A DNA stretch of 64,000 nt. Source: an uncultured bacterium (GTDB lineage: Bacteria > Verrucomicrobiota > Lentisphaeria > Victivallales > UBA1829). The stretch's first letter is position 1, and each line of letters starts with the position of its first letter. Positions 1-11,511 of the stretch are shown here, in pieces. Position numbers and translations under genes: made by a program. The stretch is from NCBI GenBank assembly GCA_900548385.1, contig URKJ01000001.1:214924-278923 (forward strand). Reading direction: 5' to 3'. The notes under the pieces are model-generated. The model worked only from the letters and a program-made list of their open reading frames with translations, was not told where the DNA came from and did not search any database.

Positions 1-2
1 AG

Positions 3-1808
<1,806 letters not shown>

Positions 1809-1820
1809 TGCGGGGGCGGA

Positions 1821-2624
1821 ATGAAACTGGAATCAAAAATGATGCTGTGGAGCGATCGCAGGATTGCTCCGGGAGAAGAAGAGTCGTTTCAGCCTTATAT
1901 GACGCCGTATCTGCTTCCGGGTGATCAGGTCCGCGGCTGTGTGATCGTGCTTCCGGGCGGCGGATACCGCGTCCGGGCGGATCATGAAGGCGGACCCGTT
2001 GCGGAACGGTTCAATGCGCTCGGTTTTCATGCGTTTGTCGTGGAGTACCGGGTGGCGCCGTATGTTTATCCGGCTCCGCAGGAAGATGCACTCCGGGCAA
2101 TCAAGATTGTTCGGGCACATGCCGCGGAATGGAAGATCAATCCTTCCAAAATCGCGATTCTCGGATTTTCCGCCGGCGGACACCTCGCCTGTTCGACCGG
2201 GATCGTGTACGATGAAGTCGCTGCGGATAACGGGGATGAGTGCGATGCGGTTTCCGCGCGTCCCGATGCGATGATTCTGTGCTATCCGGTGATCACCTGC
2301 CAGGAGGGCAAAGCGCATTTCGGTTCGTTTGAGTGTCTGCTGGGCGGAAACGACCGTGCGGCGTTTGCTCCCTGTTCCTGGGAGACACGGGTGACGGCTT
2401 CCACTCCGCCCGCGTTCCTCTGGCATACCTCGGAAGATTCTGCGGTTCCGGTGGAGAATTCTCTGGAATTTGCGCTTGCCATGCGCAGACAGAAACTCCC
2501 GTTTGAGCTCCATGTTTTTCCGTATGGTCATCACGGTCTCGGACTCGGCACGAAAGAGGAATACGCCGAGGTCCGCAGATGGCCCGAACTCGCCGGAACC
2601 TGGCTTGAAAAAATGGGCTTCTGA
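1821..2624 (+). CDS. Alpha/beta-hydrolase, carbohydrate acetylesterase-like
   Basis: A 267-residue cytoplasmic alpha/beta hydrolase of the BD-FAE/acetyl-xylan-esterase-like type. PGGGY near residues 45-49 is the oxyanion-hole segment. GFSAGGH holds the nucleophile Ser117. SEDSAVP supplies the likely Asp and YGHHGLG the catalytic His. No signal peptide or membrane segment is present, so it probably deacetylates imported oligosaccharides. It follows the GH2 gene after 12 bp with a GGGGCGGA-type Shine-Dalgarno and should be co-transcribed. Family is secure; the acyl group and sugar removed are inferred only from context. Confidence 0.85.
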   Translation: MKLESKMMLWSDRRIAPGEEESFQPYMTPYLLPGDQVRGCVIVLPGGGYRVRADHEGGPVAERFNALGFHAFVVEYRVAPYVYPAPQEDALRAIKIVRAHAAEWKINPSKIAILGFSAGGHLACSTGIVYDEVAADNGDECDAVSARPDAMILCYPVITCQEGKAHFGSFECLLGGNDRAAFAPCSWETRVTASTPPAFLWHTSEDSAVPVENSLEFALAMRRQKLPFELHVFPYGHHGLGLGTKEEYAEVRRWPELAGTWLEKMGF

Positions 2625-2714
2625 ACAGCCGTGAAACCCGCGGAGCGGTGACGGACTGTTGCCGATCCGCGGTCTGCCGGATCATCACCGGAAACGGAAA
2701 GGGAGAATACGGAC

Positions 2715-3644
2715 GTGGAAGAAGGGCGCGGACAGACGGCGCTGATCACGATGCAGCACAATTTTTGCGATCCCGCATTCCCGTTTTATATCGGGATCCA
2801 CAATCATCTGCCCTCGGTATACAATCATGACCCGCAGATGCACGTCCGCTCTTTCTGGAAAATCTTTTATGTCATGGAGGGGAAGGGCGGGCACCGGATC
2901 AATGACCGGGTGCAGCCGCTCCGGCCGGGGACCATCGCCGTTGTGCATCCCGGAGACCGGACCTCGTTTTTCGTGGAAACGGATAACCTTATTCTATGCA
3001 ATCTCTGCTTCAAACTGGAGCTGATCGGGGAAACGCTTTCGCGTCTGAAAAATGATTATAACTTTTTTTCGATCTTCTCGCGCTCCGGTGCGCCGGATCC
3101 GCAGCTGTCCGATACCCTGTATCTGCTGGATGCCGACCGGGCCGCGTTTTCCCTGCTGAAACGGATTCTGCATGAGTATGAAGCGGAACCGCCGAACTAC
3201 CGGGAAATGATCCGGGCGCAAGTGATCGAATTCCTGATTCATGTCGCCCGCCTGAGTGCGGAAGGCGTTCAAAAAGAGAGCCGGAATCATGCCGTCCGCT
3301 ACATCAATGCATGGATCGGGGAGCACTACGCGGAAGAGCCGGATTATAAGGCCTTGGCTGCCCGCATCGGAATTTCACAGGGGTATATGTGCACAATTTA
3401 TAAGGAACTGACCGGTACGACGATTTCCGGCGCGCTGCTCCGTCGGCGCCTTGATGCCGTATGCGAGGGGCTGGCGGACAGCCGTTTTTCCATTTCCGAA
3501 CTCTGTTACCGTTGCGGGTTCAACGACATCAGTTATTTTTACAAGATGTTCCGGGCAAGAACCGGCATGACGCCGCGCGCCTGGCGTCTCTCGTTTTCCG
3601 TTGATAAAAAAATTGGAGTTGATTCCGATTTTTCCGGAAAATGA
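2715..3644 (+). CDS. AraC-family transcriptional regulator
   Basis: A 309-residue regulator. An N-terminal cupin-like sensing domain (about residues 15-130, with HPGDRTSFFVE) is followed by two helix-turn-helix motifs in the last 100 residues. The second HTH carries ISELCYRCGFNDISYFYKMF, and RTGMTPRAWR closes the domain, as in AraC/XylS proteins. The GTG start at 2715 is preferred because GGGAG lies 9 bp upstream; an ATG at 2751 is the alternative. It lies between the GH2/esterase pair and the 798-residue protein, so control of those sugar genes is likely. The inducer is unknown. Confidence 0.9.
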   Translation: MEEGRGQTALITMQHNFCDPAFPFYIGIHNHLPSVYNHDPQMHVRSFWKIFYVMEGKGGHRINDRVQPLRPGTIAVVHPGDRTSFFVETDNLILCNLCFKLELIGETLSRLKNDYNFFSIFSRSGAPDPQLSDTLYLLDADRAAFSLLKRILHEYEAEPPNYREMIRAQVIEFLIHVARLSAEGVQKESRNHAVRYINAWIGEHYAEEPDYKALAARIGISQGYMCTIYKELTGTTISGALLRRRLDAVCEGLADSRFSISELCYRCGFNDISYFYKMFRARTGMTPRAWRLSFSVDKKIGVDSDFSGK

Positions 3645-3664
3645 CGAGCCTTTGAACAGAGTCC

Positions 3665-3693
3665 TAGTTTTTTTGTGGCTTTCATGCTATAAT
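3665..3693 (+). promoter_or_regulatory. Putative promoter of the 798-residue protein gene
   Basis: A perfect TATAAT at 3688-3693 follows a weak -35 (TAGTTT, 3665-3670) at 17 bp. It lies just after the AraC gene stop and 33 bp before the chosen ATG. The poor -35 would suit an activator-dependent promoter. Confidence 0.4.
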
Positions 3694-3726
3694 AAAAGAC
3701 AAATTATGAAAGAAAGGTTTGTCGTT

Positions 3727-6123
3727 ATGGCATTGAAAGAGTTGACCATCGAAGTTTCCCTGAAACCGTTTTTGCGCCGGAATGCCCCGTCACTTGGTGA
3801 GGTCTGCCGGGAGTTGTTCCGTCCATGGCTTCCTGCGGCACGGGATGCCGGACTGATTTCCGTTCTGCTCTGGAGCGGAGACGGTTCCGAAATGCTGGAA
3901 TATTCCGGTGATCTGCGGCGGCAGTTCGACTGGGCGCGGTATGTCGGGATCATGAACCGTCCGCTGCCTGCCGATATTGAACAGACGGACCCGCACCGTC
4001 GCAATGCGATGATCGGGCATCCTTTTGAGCCGGATACGGAGAAGACCGATTACCGTTTTCTCGCCGGATTGGTGCGGGAACTGAAAAACACCGGGCGGGA
4101 GCTGAGCGGAAAGACCATACGGATCGGGACAGCGTTCGATCCGGGACCGGAATTCTCCATTTCGGACTTCAAATACCGGACTCATCGTGAAATCTGCCGC
4201 GGTTCTTACGGAACTCTCAGCAGGGAACTGGTTTCGTGTCATTCCGTGCTTCATGCGGATTCCGGATCGTATGCAGGGTTTCCGGACGGGATTCCGGAAG
4301 GGACGCCGTTCGGGCAGTTTCTGGGCAGACAGGCCGCCTGTTTCCTGCAGGATATGGGAATGGAGTTCCTCTGGCTCTCCAACGGGTTCGGGTTCGGAAA
4401 CTTTCCGTGGTCGTACAATGGTGTCGTATTTGACGGAACGGAATTTCATCCGGAGGAGCTTGAGACGGTGCGGCGGCAGATGCTGGAGCTTTTCTGGCGG
4501 GAGTTCCGGAAAGAGTGTTCCGCACCGGTGTTCGTGCGGGGAACGAACCTGACGACCGGACGGGATCTTTCCTGTGACGGCGTTCCGCTGAAAGAGATTT
4601 ACGAGTCCGGAGCGATCCAGGCGCCGCCGGTCAATTCGCCCTGGGCTCCGCTGAACTATGATTTCGGATCGGAACTGATCGGCTGGATGTCGCATGCGGC
4701 AGGATTCCCGGCAGATGATTTCACATTCCGCTTCTATGTTTGCGATCCGTGGTTTCAGACGAAACCCTGGCTTGCGAATTATGAGCGTGAACCATACGAT
4801 ATTTACATGCCGTGGGCGGTTTCGCGCCTGCGGAAAAACGGACGCGTCGTTATTCCGGACCGGATCAACCTTGTGACTGTGGACGACTGCCGGGGCAATA
4901 TGCCGGAAGAGGCGGCGGAACAGATCGTTCCGCATTTGCGTCAGGCTCAAAGGGACGCTCCCGATGCCCCGGGTCCGTTTCTCTGGCTCTATCCGTTTGA
5001 AGAGTATCACCGCTGGATCACGAAGGAAAGCGGACGGATCGGCGAAGTGTTTGCCGGAGATCATTTCCTGCGCGACGCCGTCAATAACGGGCTTCCGCTG
5101 AATACGGTTATGAACACGGCGGAATGCGATGCTCTTCCTGCCGGACGCGTCGTGTTCTCTCCGGTCCCGGAAGCGGGGACGGCGTGGGAGGCAAAGTTGC
5201 TGGAGTACGCCCGGAACGGCGGAAAAATCCTGCTGTATGGTCCGCTGGAACACTCGGAACGGGTGCGGAACCTGCTGAAAATCCGTTTGGCGGTACCGTT
5301 GGACGGAGTTCTGAAACTGGAGGGAACGGATTTGCCGGAGACGTTTGCGCCGGACCGGACGATTTTTCATGCATCGCTTTATTCCGGCGGCGGGATCCGG
5401 GAAAGCGGCGGTTCGGAGGTCCTTGCCGGGTGTTTCCGGGGAGGGGAACACCGGACGCTTGCTGCGGAATGCCGTTTTGAGGGAGGCGGACATCTGATCT
5501 GGATCCGGACTTCCACGCCGCGCTGTCATGCGTTTTCGTTTCGGGCTGAATATATCGGCAAACTGCCGCGTGAACCGTATTTTGAACCGGCTGTGCTGAC
5601 CCGCTCCCTGCTTGCGCGGTTCGGATGGCGGTTTGAATATCCGCGCCGTTCCGCCGATGAATGGTATCCGCATCAGACTCTTTCCGTGCATGACGGCGGT
5701 TTCCGGTTCGCCGGACGCAATCTGACGCAGACCGTGGAGCACAGGATCGGGACACCGTTCGGGGCTCCGGCAATGTGCGGTACGGATTTTGAACTGAAAC
5801 GGAATCTGGCGTGCGGACATTTTCCGCAGTCGTGGAACCGGGAGTGCCGCATTTTCCTCACCGGCGACGATTCTCTGATCCGGGTTCACGAGCGCAGTTC
5901 GCAGCTGACCGACCGCGAACGCTGTCTGGAAGTAAGCGGACTGAAAAATGCGGTCCTGCGAATCTTTCCGCCGGTGGGACGGCGGGATCTGGTGGAGGTT
6001 GCGGTTCTGCCCGGAGATAATTGTGTGACTCTTCCCCGCATTCCATGGAAACGGTGCGTTTCGGACGGTTGGGAATATGTGGAAACGGAGCCCGTAACAG
6101 GAAACGTTGCGGTCTACTGGTGA
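3727..6123 (+). CDS. Uncharacterised 798-residue protein, possible glycosidase
   Basis: I do not recognise the family. The start is placed at ATG 3727 because AGAAAGG lies 9 bp upstream; the frame is open further left, but with no ribosome site. There is no signal peptide, so it is cytoplasmic. The first 450 residues are rich in Trp, Asp and Glu clusters in barrel-like spacing (LLWSGDGSE, FLWLSNGFGFGNF, VNSPWAPLNYDFG). Around residues 500-560 comes a Rossmann-like stretch (GGKILLYGPL) resembling the glutamine-amidotransferase-like domain that follows the barrel in GH42-type beta-galactosidases. The remainder looks beta-rich. The gene stands between an AraC and a GntR/LacI-type sugar regulator. 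A clan GH-A-like enzyme is the best guess, but no catalytic pair can be named. Confidence 0.6.
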   Translation: MALKELTIEVSLKPFLRRNAPSLGEVCRELFRPWLPAARDAGLISVLLWSGDGSEMLEYSGDLRRQFDWARYVGIMNRPLPADIEQTDPHRRNAMIGHPFEPDTEKTDYRFLAGLVRELKNTGRELSGKTIRIGTAFDPGPEFSISDFKYRTHREICRGSYGTLSRELVSCHSVLHADSGSYAGFPDGIPEGTPFGQFLGRQAACFLQDMGMEFLWLSNGFGFGNFPWSYNGVVFDGTEFHPEELETVRRQMLELFWREFRKECSAPVFVRGTNLTTGRDLSCDGVPLKEIYESGAIQAPPVNSPWAPLNYDFGSELIGWMSHAAGFPADDFTFRFYVCDPWFQTKPWLANYEREPYDIYMPWAVSRLRKNGRVVIPDRINLVTVDDCRGNMPEEAAEQIVPHLRQAQRDAPDAPGPFLWLYPFEEYHRWITKESGRIGEVFAGDHFLRDAVNNGLPLNTVMNTAECDALPAGRVVFSPVPEAGTAWEAKLLEYARNGGKILLYGPLEHSERVRNLLKIRLAVPLDGVLKLEGTDLPETFAPDRTIFHASLYSGGGIRESGGSEVLAGCFRGGEHRTLAAECRFEGGGHLIWIRTSTPRCHAFSFRAEYIGKLPREPYFEPAVLTRSLLARFGWRFEYPRRSADEWYPHQTLSVHDGGFRFAGRNLTQTVEHRIGTPFGAPAMCGTDFELKRNLACGHFPQSWNRECRIFLTGDDSLIRVHERSSQLTDRERCLEVSGLKNAVLRIFPPVGRRDLVEVAVLPGDNCVTLPRIPWKRCVSDGWEYVETEPVTGNVAVYW

Positions 6124-6164
6124 GTTGATCTCATGAAAAAGCGTCTTTTTTACAATTACGGGGG

Positions 6165-6193
6165 TTGACATTTCGGAGGTTTTATTGTATAAT
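6165..6193 (+). promoter_or_regulatory. Consensus sigma-70-type promoter of the GntR-pseudopilin-GH operon
   Basis: TTGACA at 6165-6170, a 17-bp spacer and TATAAT at 6188-6193 match the bacterial housekeeping consensus in all twelve positions. It lies 46 bp upstream of the regulator gene, in a 116-bp gap. Such a strong promoter on a regulator-first operon implies tight autorepression. Confidence 0.85.
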
Positions 6194-6239
6194 TAAAAAA
6201 GAGAACCAGTCGGTATACTTTTAAATTGGGGCCTTCCGG

Positions 6240-7322
6240 ATGAAAACGTATATAAAATATGAAACAGTTCTGCAGAATATAACGGAGCGCATTGCCGCTC
6301 TCCGGAAGAACGGAACATTGGTTCTGGATGGTGAACGGACGCTTGCCGCGGAATTCGATGCAAGCCGGGGGACGATCCGCAAGGCCATGAGACAGTTGGA
6401 AGAGAACGGTACGATCCTGCGTGAGGGGTATGTTACGCGGATCCTGCCGGAATGCCGGCAGAAAAAGCGGTACGCGTATGTCGTTCTCGCACACAGTGAC
6501 AGCGGTGCCATGTGGTTTCCGTTTTTTCAGCGGCTATGGGACCGGCTGGAAAAACTGCTGTTGGAAAATGGCCTTGCGGTGGATTTGATCATGTTGGACC
6601 CGGAACAGCCGGACTACGATTCCAAAGCGTTCTGCCGCCGTCTGCTGAACTATGATTTGCTGTTTACAACGCTGATTCCGCCGGAGCGGTGCCCGGAATT
6701 GCCGGAGCTTCCGGTTCCGCAAGTCTGCATTCAGTCCGACTCTGCTTCGTCGGAGCGGTTCATGAAGTTGGAACTGGACGATGTCCGGGTCGGAGAGCTT
6801 GCCGCCCGGCTTTTGTCAGAGGCGGGAGTCCGCAGGGCAGCGGTGCTTCTCCTGCCCGGCGAGACGCCCTCGTTCCGGAAACGGATCGACGGTTTTCAGC
6901 GGGCTTTCCGTGCCGCCGGCGGGGGATCCGAATACTTTTATCCGGAATCGCGGGACCGTCTGGCGCAGATCATGAAACTGCGGGATTATGTCAACACTCT
7001 GCCGGAACGGGGATTCGACGGGATTTTCTTCGTGACCGATGAATTCTGCAATCTGATTCTGGAAGATCTGCTGGCCCGCGGAATGGTACCGGATCCGGTT
7101 TCGGTCGTTGCGCTGGACGGTTCTTCCACGGCACGGGCGATGCACCCGCCCGTTACAACGGTGTCCCATGCCGTCCGTCCGATGGCAAACGCCGTTTTGA
7201 GGCTTATACGGAAAATGGAAAACGGAACATTCCGTTACCGGAAAGGTGCCGAACTGCTGGCGCCTTCCATTCATCAGGGGAAATCAATCAAACAGAAACA
7301 AAATAAGGAGGTGGCTGTATGA
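6240..7322 (+). CDS. GntR/LacI-type (AraR-like) transcriptional repressor
   Basis: A 360-residue protein. Its N-terminal winged helix is GntR-like (residues about 1-75: [23 protein letters not shown]). A LacI/GalR periplasmic-binding-like sensor follows (about 80-340, including [11 protein letters not shown] and VALDGSS). This is the domain order of Bacillus AraR, a sugar-relieved repressor. It is the first gene of a three-gene unit and its TGA overlaps the next ATG by four bases (ATGA), so it is translationally coupled to the pseudopilin. The strong promoter upstream is its likely target. Effector unknown, probably an oligosaccharide released by the downstream hydrolase. Confidence 0.88.
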   Translation: MKTYIKYETVLQNITERIAALRKNGTLVLDGERTLAAEFDASRGTIRKAMRQLEENGTILREGYVTRILPECRQKKRYAYVVLAHSDSGAMWFPFFQRLWDRLEKLLLENGLAVDLIMLDPEQPDYDSKAFCRRLLNYDLLFTTLIPPERCPELPELPVPQVCIQSDSASSERFMKLELDDVRVGELAARLLSEAGVRRAAVLLLPGETPSFRKRIDGFQRAFRAAGGGSEYFYPESRDRLAQIMKLRDYVNTLPERGFDGIFFVTDEFCNLILEDLLARGMVPDPVSVVALDGSSTARAMHPPVTTVSHAVRPMANAVLRLIRKMENGTFRYRKGAELLAPSIHQGKSIKQKQNKEVAV

Positions 7323-7957
7323 TTTGTCGGAAAAGAGGCAAGGGGTGTATGAAAAGGAAAATGCAATTCTCTCTTATAGAATTGCTGGTAGTAATTGCAA
7401 TAATTGCAATTCTTGCAGGACTTCTGCTGCCGGCTTTGAATTCGGCAAAACGGTCGGCGCAGGCAATTTCATGCGTCAACAATTTGAAGCAGATCTATCT
7501 GGGATTTCAGGATTATCAGAGCGATCATGACGGTTATTATCCCCGCTACGGGTTCGATTCGGCTCCGCAGTGCTATTGGTTCTGGGAGAATAAAAATAAT
7601 GCCAATGTGAATTCGATTTATGTTTACAGTGGACCGAAAGTCCTGATGTGTCCGACAAAAGAGACGGGGAGAAATCAGTCTTATATGATGACATGGTATA
7701 TGGGAAGCGCGTACCGCAAGGTCGCCTCGATCAAGCGTCCATCCCAGACTTTGCTTGCGGCGGATGGAGACGGGGCGGCATATTTTACTTCCGGAAGTTC
7801 ACGGAAAGAGAACTGGTTCCGTCATCGCGGGATGAATGACATCAATGCGCTGTGGTGCGCCGGAAACGTGACCGTGTACAAAGTGAAGGATTACGTCAAC
7901 CGGCAGATTCCCTATTGGGAAAAAACGGGCGACTGTTCGTTCTGGAAATCGTGGTGA
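7319..7957 (+). CDS. Prepilin-type pseudopilin (DUF1559/H-X9-DG-like), cassette 1
   Basis: 212 residues. A short basic leader is followed by the type IV prepilin N-helix [20 protein letters not shown], with Phe at +1 and Glu at +5, then the usual [21 protein letters not shown]. The residue before the cleavage position is Gln, not the usual Gly. The C-terminal half is small and globular, with a weak H-rich motif (RHRGMND...CAGN). The ATG at 7319 has AAGGAGG seven bases upstream; a second ATG at 7349 gives the more usual short leader. It is coupled to the regulator upstream and sits 11 bp before the secreted hydrolase. Probably membrane-anchored or secreted; role unknown. Confidence 0.88.
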   Translation: MICRKRGKGCMKRKMQFSLIELLVVIAIIAILAGLLLPALNSAKRSAQAISCVNNLKQIYLGFQDYQSDHDGYYPRYGFDSAPQCYWFWENKNNANVNSIYVYSGPKVLMCPTKETGRNQSYMMTWYMGSAYRKVASIKRPSQTLLAADGDGAAYFTSGSSRKENWFRHRGMNDINALWCAGNVTVYKVKDYVNRQIPYWEKTGDCSFWKSW

Positions 7958-7968
7958 GGAGACGTGTT

Positions 7969-10900
7969 ATGAAAGTTCAGGTATTTTTTCTATTGTTCCT
8001 GTGCGGATTCTGTTTCGCCGGGGAGACTGTGCTCTGGCGGCTCGGTGAAAAAAACGGAAAACAGCAGGACTTCCGGATCAATTACCATCCGTGGGAATAC
8101 GGCAGAGCGCCGTATCTGCGGGCGAATCCGAATAAGAAAGGGTATGTTTTTGAATACCGGGTGCGGGGATCGGAACCGAATCCGGATATGATCAACACGA
8201 TTACCCATGTCGACAATGCCGCATTCATGCCGGAAGAGGAGATTGTCACGACTCTGCGTCTGGTTTGGGAGGAGAACGAGCCGGGCAGCCGCCGTTTCCT
8301 GCTGAGTCTTGCCGCGGAGCGGAATATCGGGGAACGACGGAACGGCATCCGGATCGTCCTGCCGGATAAACGGGTTCAGTATGCGGATTTCCCATCGTCA
8401 AAAAAACAGTATGCGGACTTTTTGAATCTTGTATTTCCGGTCGGGAAAGGCACGAATTTTTTGGAACTGGAAGTGATTTCCCACGGAAAGTATGCCAGTT
8501 TGTCGTTTGACTGCATGGAACTGCGCAGGACTGAAGCATCTGAAAAACTGACGCCCTGGCTTCTGGCGGATTTCCGCGAGCCCGACCATGTGTTCGCACC
8601 GGGCGGGGCTGTGGAACTGGAACTGCGCCGGTTTCTTCCGTCCGGGAAAGCGGAACCATGTTCCTGGAAAGTGACTGATTTTTTCGGGAAAACGGTTGCG
8701 GAAGGGAACGCGGAGTTCAAAACGGAACGGCTCAGGCTGCGTCTGCCGTCGGATCGCCGCGGCTGGTTCCGCGTGGAGTGTGTCACGCCGTCCGGACGCG
8801 TTCAGACGGCATACGCGGTACTGGAACCGGTCCGGCTTGAATATGACGAACAGTCGCGGTTCGGACTTCACATTGTCGGGGATTCGTACATTGACAACTA
8901 TCATGCGCCTGTGGCGGAACAGGTCGCCCGGCGGGCATGGCGTGCGGGCGCCAAACATCTGCGGTACCATTTTCTGAAATGGAATCTGCGCCGTCCGGTT
9001 CAGGATCAGCCGTACAGCTGGAGCAATGCGGACCACCGTCTGGAACTGATGGAACGTTACCGGATGGTTCCCCTGATCAATATCGCCGGAACTCCGAAAT
9101 GGGCGTCTCCGGATCAGTCGGAGGCTCTGGCTCCGCCGATCGGAGTGCGCCGCTACTCCATGTTTGCTCCGGAAGACCGGGCGTGGCGGCAATTCGTTTC
9201 TGATCTAGTTTCGCGCTGGAAAGGCCGCGTCAAATACTGGGAAATCTGGAATGAACCGTCCTATGTCTCCTGTTTCTGGCAGGACGGATCGCCTGCCGCT
9301 TACGGACGCACGCTGAAAAGTGCGTATGAAGCAGCGAAAGCCGTTGATCCGGATTGCGTGATTCTGTCCGGCGGACTTTTTCCCGCCGCGCTGAATTTCA
9401 TGGAGGAGGCGGTTCAAAGTTCGAAGGGGTGTTATTTCGACGTGATGGGCATTCACTATCCGCGGGAAGCCTCGTATGATCAATGGCGGCGGATGCTGTC
9501 GCGCTACCGGACGGGGATTCCTCTGATCAACACGGAGGAATCCCGGTGGTACGGCGGCGATCCCGTGAAAAACGCATCGTCCTTGATCAAACAGCATGTG
9601 CAGGAGGCGGTAAACGGTGTGGTACGCACCTATTCGTTCCTGTTCGCCCGTCCGCGTCATACGGCGAGGGCCGGGGCGTTTTATGATGCGTTTGATGCTC
9701 CGGAGCCGATGTTCGCCGCGTACCGGACGATGACGCACCGGATGGATCACGTCCGGTTTCTGGCGGATCTTTCCGAAGGGTCCGGCAAAATTTATCTCTT
9801 TGAGCGGAATGGCGTTCCCGTGATCGTGGCTTGGGACGACAAAGGATCGGAACTGCCCGCCGGGATCTCCGGAACGGAAATCTACGATCTGATGGACAAC
9901 CGGCTTCCGGTGCCGTCCGGACGCGTCAAACTGACTGAAAATCCGGTGTTTCTGATTGGCGGTGATCTTGCCGGACTGAAACGGTATGCGGCTCTGCGTG
10001 AGAAACTGCCGTCGATGGTGCGGGTGCGCCCCGGAGAAGTGATGGAACGTCTTCTGCCGTCGGCTCCCGAATGCTCCGCTCTTCCGGAAGGTTGGACTGC
10101 GCAATACCGGAACGGCAGCTGGCGGCTCGCTGTTCCCGCAAGCGCGGTCGAGGGGGTGTACACGCTTTCCCTGCTGTTCCGTGATGGGATGATCCCGTTG
10201 AATCTGCGTGTGGAGGTCTCGACCCGCGAACCGGGAGAGAATCTGATCCGCAACGGAGATTTCACAAACGGTTTTGCCTACTGGTTCCGCGATAAGCGGT
10301 TCGGGCCGGAACTGGTAAAGGAGGAGGGCGGCAAAGGCAATGTTCTGCACTGTAAAGGCAATGGACGGATGCATTTCGGTCCGGCGGGCCGGATCAAGGT
10401 CCAGCCGGGAGAGAATTATCTCGTTGCCGTCGGATTGAAAGGCGGAACCGGATTCGGCGTGATGTATTCGCTGTTTGATAAGAACAACCGCCGTATTTTC
10501 CCGGAAAAGCCGGGGATCAATCTGCTGTCGGTCAAACCGGGACCGCATCGGGAAATTTATTCCGAAGAGATTGCGGTCCGGCACCCGGATGCCGCATATC
10601 TCAAACTGTCCCTGCTGCCGTCGGTGAAGCCGGATATGCCGCTGACAGTCGATCACATTGCGCTTTACCGTCTGGACTCCGTGTATACGGCGGATCGCGT
10701 TCTCTGGCAGGGTGTCTGCCGTCGTGTGGACGGGGGCGTTGCGGTTGACGGCAGGGCGGATGAGTGGAAAAACGTCCCGGCGATGTCTCTTGATTCCGTG
10801 AGCCGGGTTGACAGGAGGACGGAATGGAAAGGCCCGCAGGATCTTTCCGGTTCCGCACGGATGATGATGGATGAAAAAAATCTGTATCTCTTTTTCTCCG

Positions 10901-11331
10901 TCAGGGACGATGTGTTCTTTCAGCGTTCTCCGGAACGTCCGTGGGAAGGAGATTCCATCCAGTTTTCCATTGATCCGCTGCTGACGGCGGAAAATCATCA
11001 CGAATTCTCGCTGGTGCGGGAGAGCGGCGGAAAGACCGTTCTGCGGAAACATCACAACTACTGGACTCCGGAACTGCTGACCGGACAGATCCGGCAGGGA
11101 ATTGTTACCGATGCGGAAGCCGTCTCCGTTCAGACCGGAAACGGGATTGACTACGAACTTCGCATTCCTTTGATCCATCTGTTCCCGCTGACCGGAAAGG
11201 AACGGGCGTTCGGTTTCTCGTTCCTGCTGAATGACAACGATGGCGGCGGGCGCAAGTACATGGAGTGGTCTTCCGGAATCGGTGGGAAAAAGGACCCCGG
11301 AAAGTTCGGTATCGTCCGGATGATACAATAA
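7969..11331 (+). CDS. Secreted multidomain glycoside hydrolase (GH39/clan GH-A-like) with C-terminal CBM9-like module
   Basis: 1120 residues. The start at ATG 7969 follows TGAGGAGA and gives a clear signal peptide (MKVQVFFLLFLCGFCFAGE). About 280 residues of beta-rich sequence precede a TIM-barrel catalytic domain (about 285-600). WEIWNEPS supplies the probable acid/base Glu429 and LINTEESRW the probable nucleophile Glu523 or Glu524. ENLIRNGDF near residue 760 begins a CBM4-like jelly roll. The last 200 residues (DGRADEWKN...GDSIQFSIDP) resemble CBM9-type modules. It degrades an extracellular or periplasmic polysaccharide, perhaps a xyloside or other hemicellulose. It is the last gene of the operon and is followed by a strong terminator. 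Confidence 0.85.
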   Translation: MKVQVFFLLFLCGFCFAGETVLWRLGEKNGKQQDFRINYHPWEYGRAPYLRANPNKKGYVFEYRVRGSEPNPDMINTITHVDNAAFMPEEEIVTTLRLVWEENEPGSRRFLLSLAAERNIGERRNGIRIVLPDKRVQYADFPSSKKQYADFLNLVFPVGKGTNFLELEVISHGKYASLSFDCMELRRTEASEKLTPWLLADFREPDHVFAPGGAVELELRRFLPSGKAEPCSWKVTDFFGKTVAEGNAEFKTERLRLRLPSDRRGWFRVECVTPSGRVQTAYAVLEPVRLEYDEQSRFGLHIVGDSYIDNYHAPVAEQVARRAWRAGAKHLRYHFLKWNLRRPVQDQPYSWSNADHRLELMERYRMVPLINIAGTPKWASPDQSEALAPPIGVRRYSMFAPEDRAWRQFVSDLVSRWKGRVKYWEIWNEPSYVSCFWQDGSPAAYGRTLKSAYEAAKAVDPDCVILSGGLFPAALNFMEEAVQSSKGCYFDVMGIHYPREASYDQWRRMLSRYRTGIPLINTEESRWYGGDPVKNASSLIKQHVQEAVNGVVRTYSFLFARPRHTARAGAFYDAFDAPEPMFAAYRTMTHRMDHVRFLADLSEGSGKIYLFERNGVPVIVAWDDKGSELPAGISGTEIYDLMDNRLPVPSGRVKLTENPVFLIGGDLAGLKRYAALREKLPSMVRVRPGEVMERLLPSAPECSALPEGWTAQYRNGSWRLAVPASAVEGVYTLSLLFRDGMIPLNLRVEVSTREPGENLIRNGDFTNGFAYWFRDKRFGPELVKEEGGKGNVLHCKGNGRMHFGPAGRIKVQPGENYLVAVGLKGGTGFGVMYSLFDKNNRRIFPEKPGINLLSVKPGPHREIYSEEIAVRHPDAAYLKLSLLPSVKPDMPLTVDHIALYRLDSVYTADRVLWQGVCRRVDGGVAVDGRADEWKNVPAMSLDSVSRVDRRTEWKGPQDLSGSARMMMDEKNLYLFFSVRDDVFFQRSPERPWEGDSIQFSIDPLLTAENHHEFSLVRESGGKTVLRKHHNYWTPELLTGQIRQGIVTDAEAVSVQTGNGIDYELRIPLIHLFPLTGKERAFGFSFLLNDNDGGGRKYMEWSSGIGGKKDPGKFGIVRMIQ

Positions 11332-11338
11332 GACAAGT

Positions 11339-11387
11339 TTGAGCGGAGAACGGAGACCGCTATCCGTTCTCCGCTCAAGTTTTTTTT
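11339..11387 (+). terminator. Rho-independent terminator of cassette 1
   Basis: A perfect 16-bp stem (TTGAGCGGAGAACGGA with its complement at 11363-11378), an 8-base loop and then eight T residues. It starts 7 bp after the hydrolase stop. Confidence 0.95.
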
Positions 11388-11511
11388 GAAAAAGAGACAA
11401 GAGGACAAGAAATTTTTCTTCTTTTTCCGGTCCGGGGTTGAATTTTGAGAAAACAAAACAAATATTATCCCCAGTGCCGTTTAACAAACAACCATTACAG
11501 GAGATTGAAAA

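Noticed and set aside
3790..6171. A 793-codon open frame on the minus strand opposite the 798-residue protein
   Set aside because: It is a shadow of the GC-rich plus-strand gene: low-complexity Arg/Pro/His-rich translation, no ribosome site and no domain.
9205..11487. A 760-codon minus-strand frame opposite the GH39-like gene
   Set aside because: Antisense shadow; it also runs through the strong terminator at 11339-11387 and has no recognisable motif.
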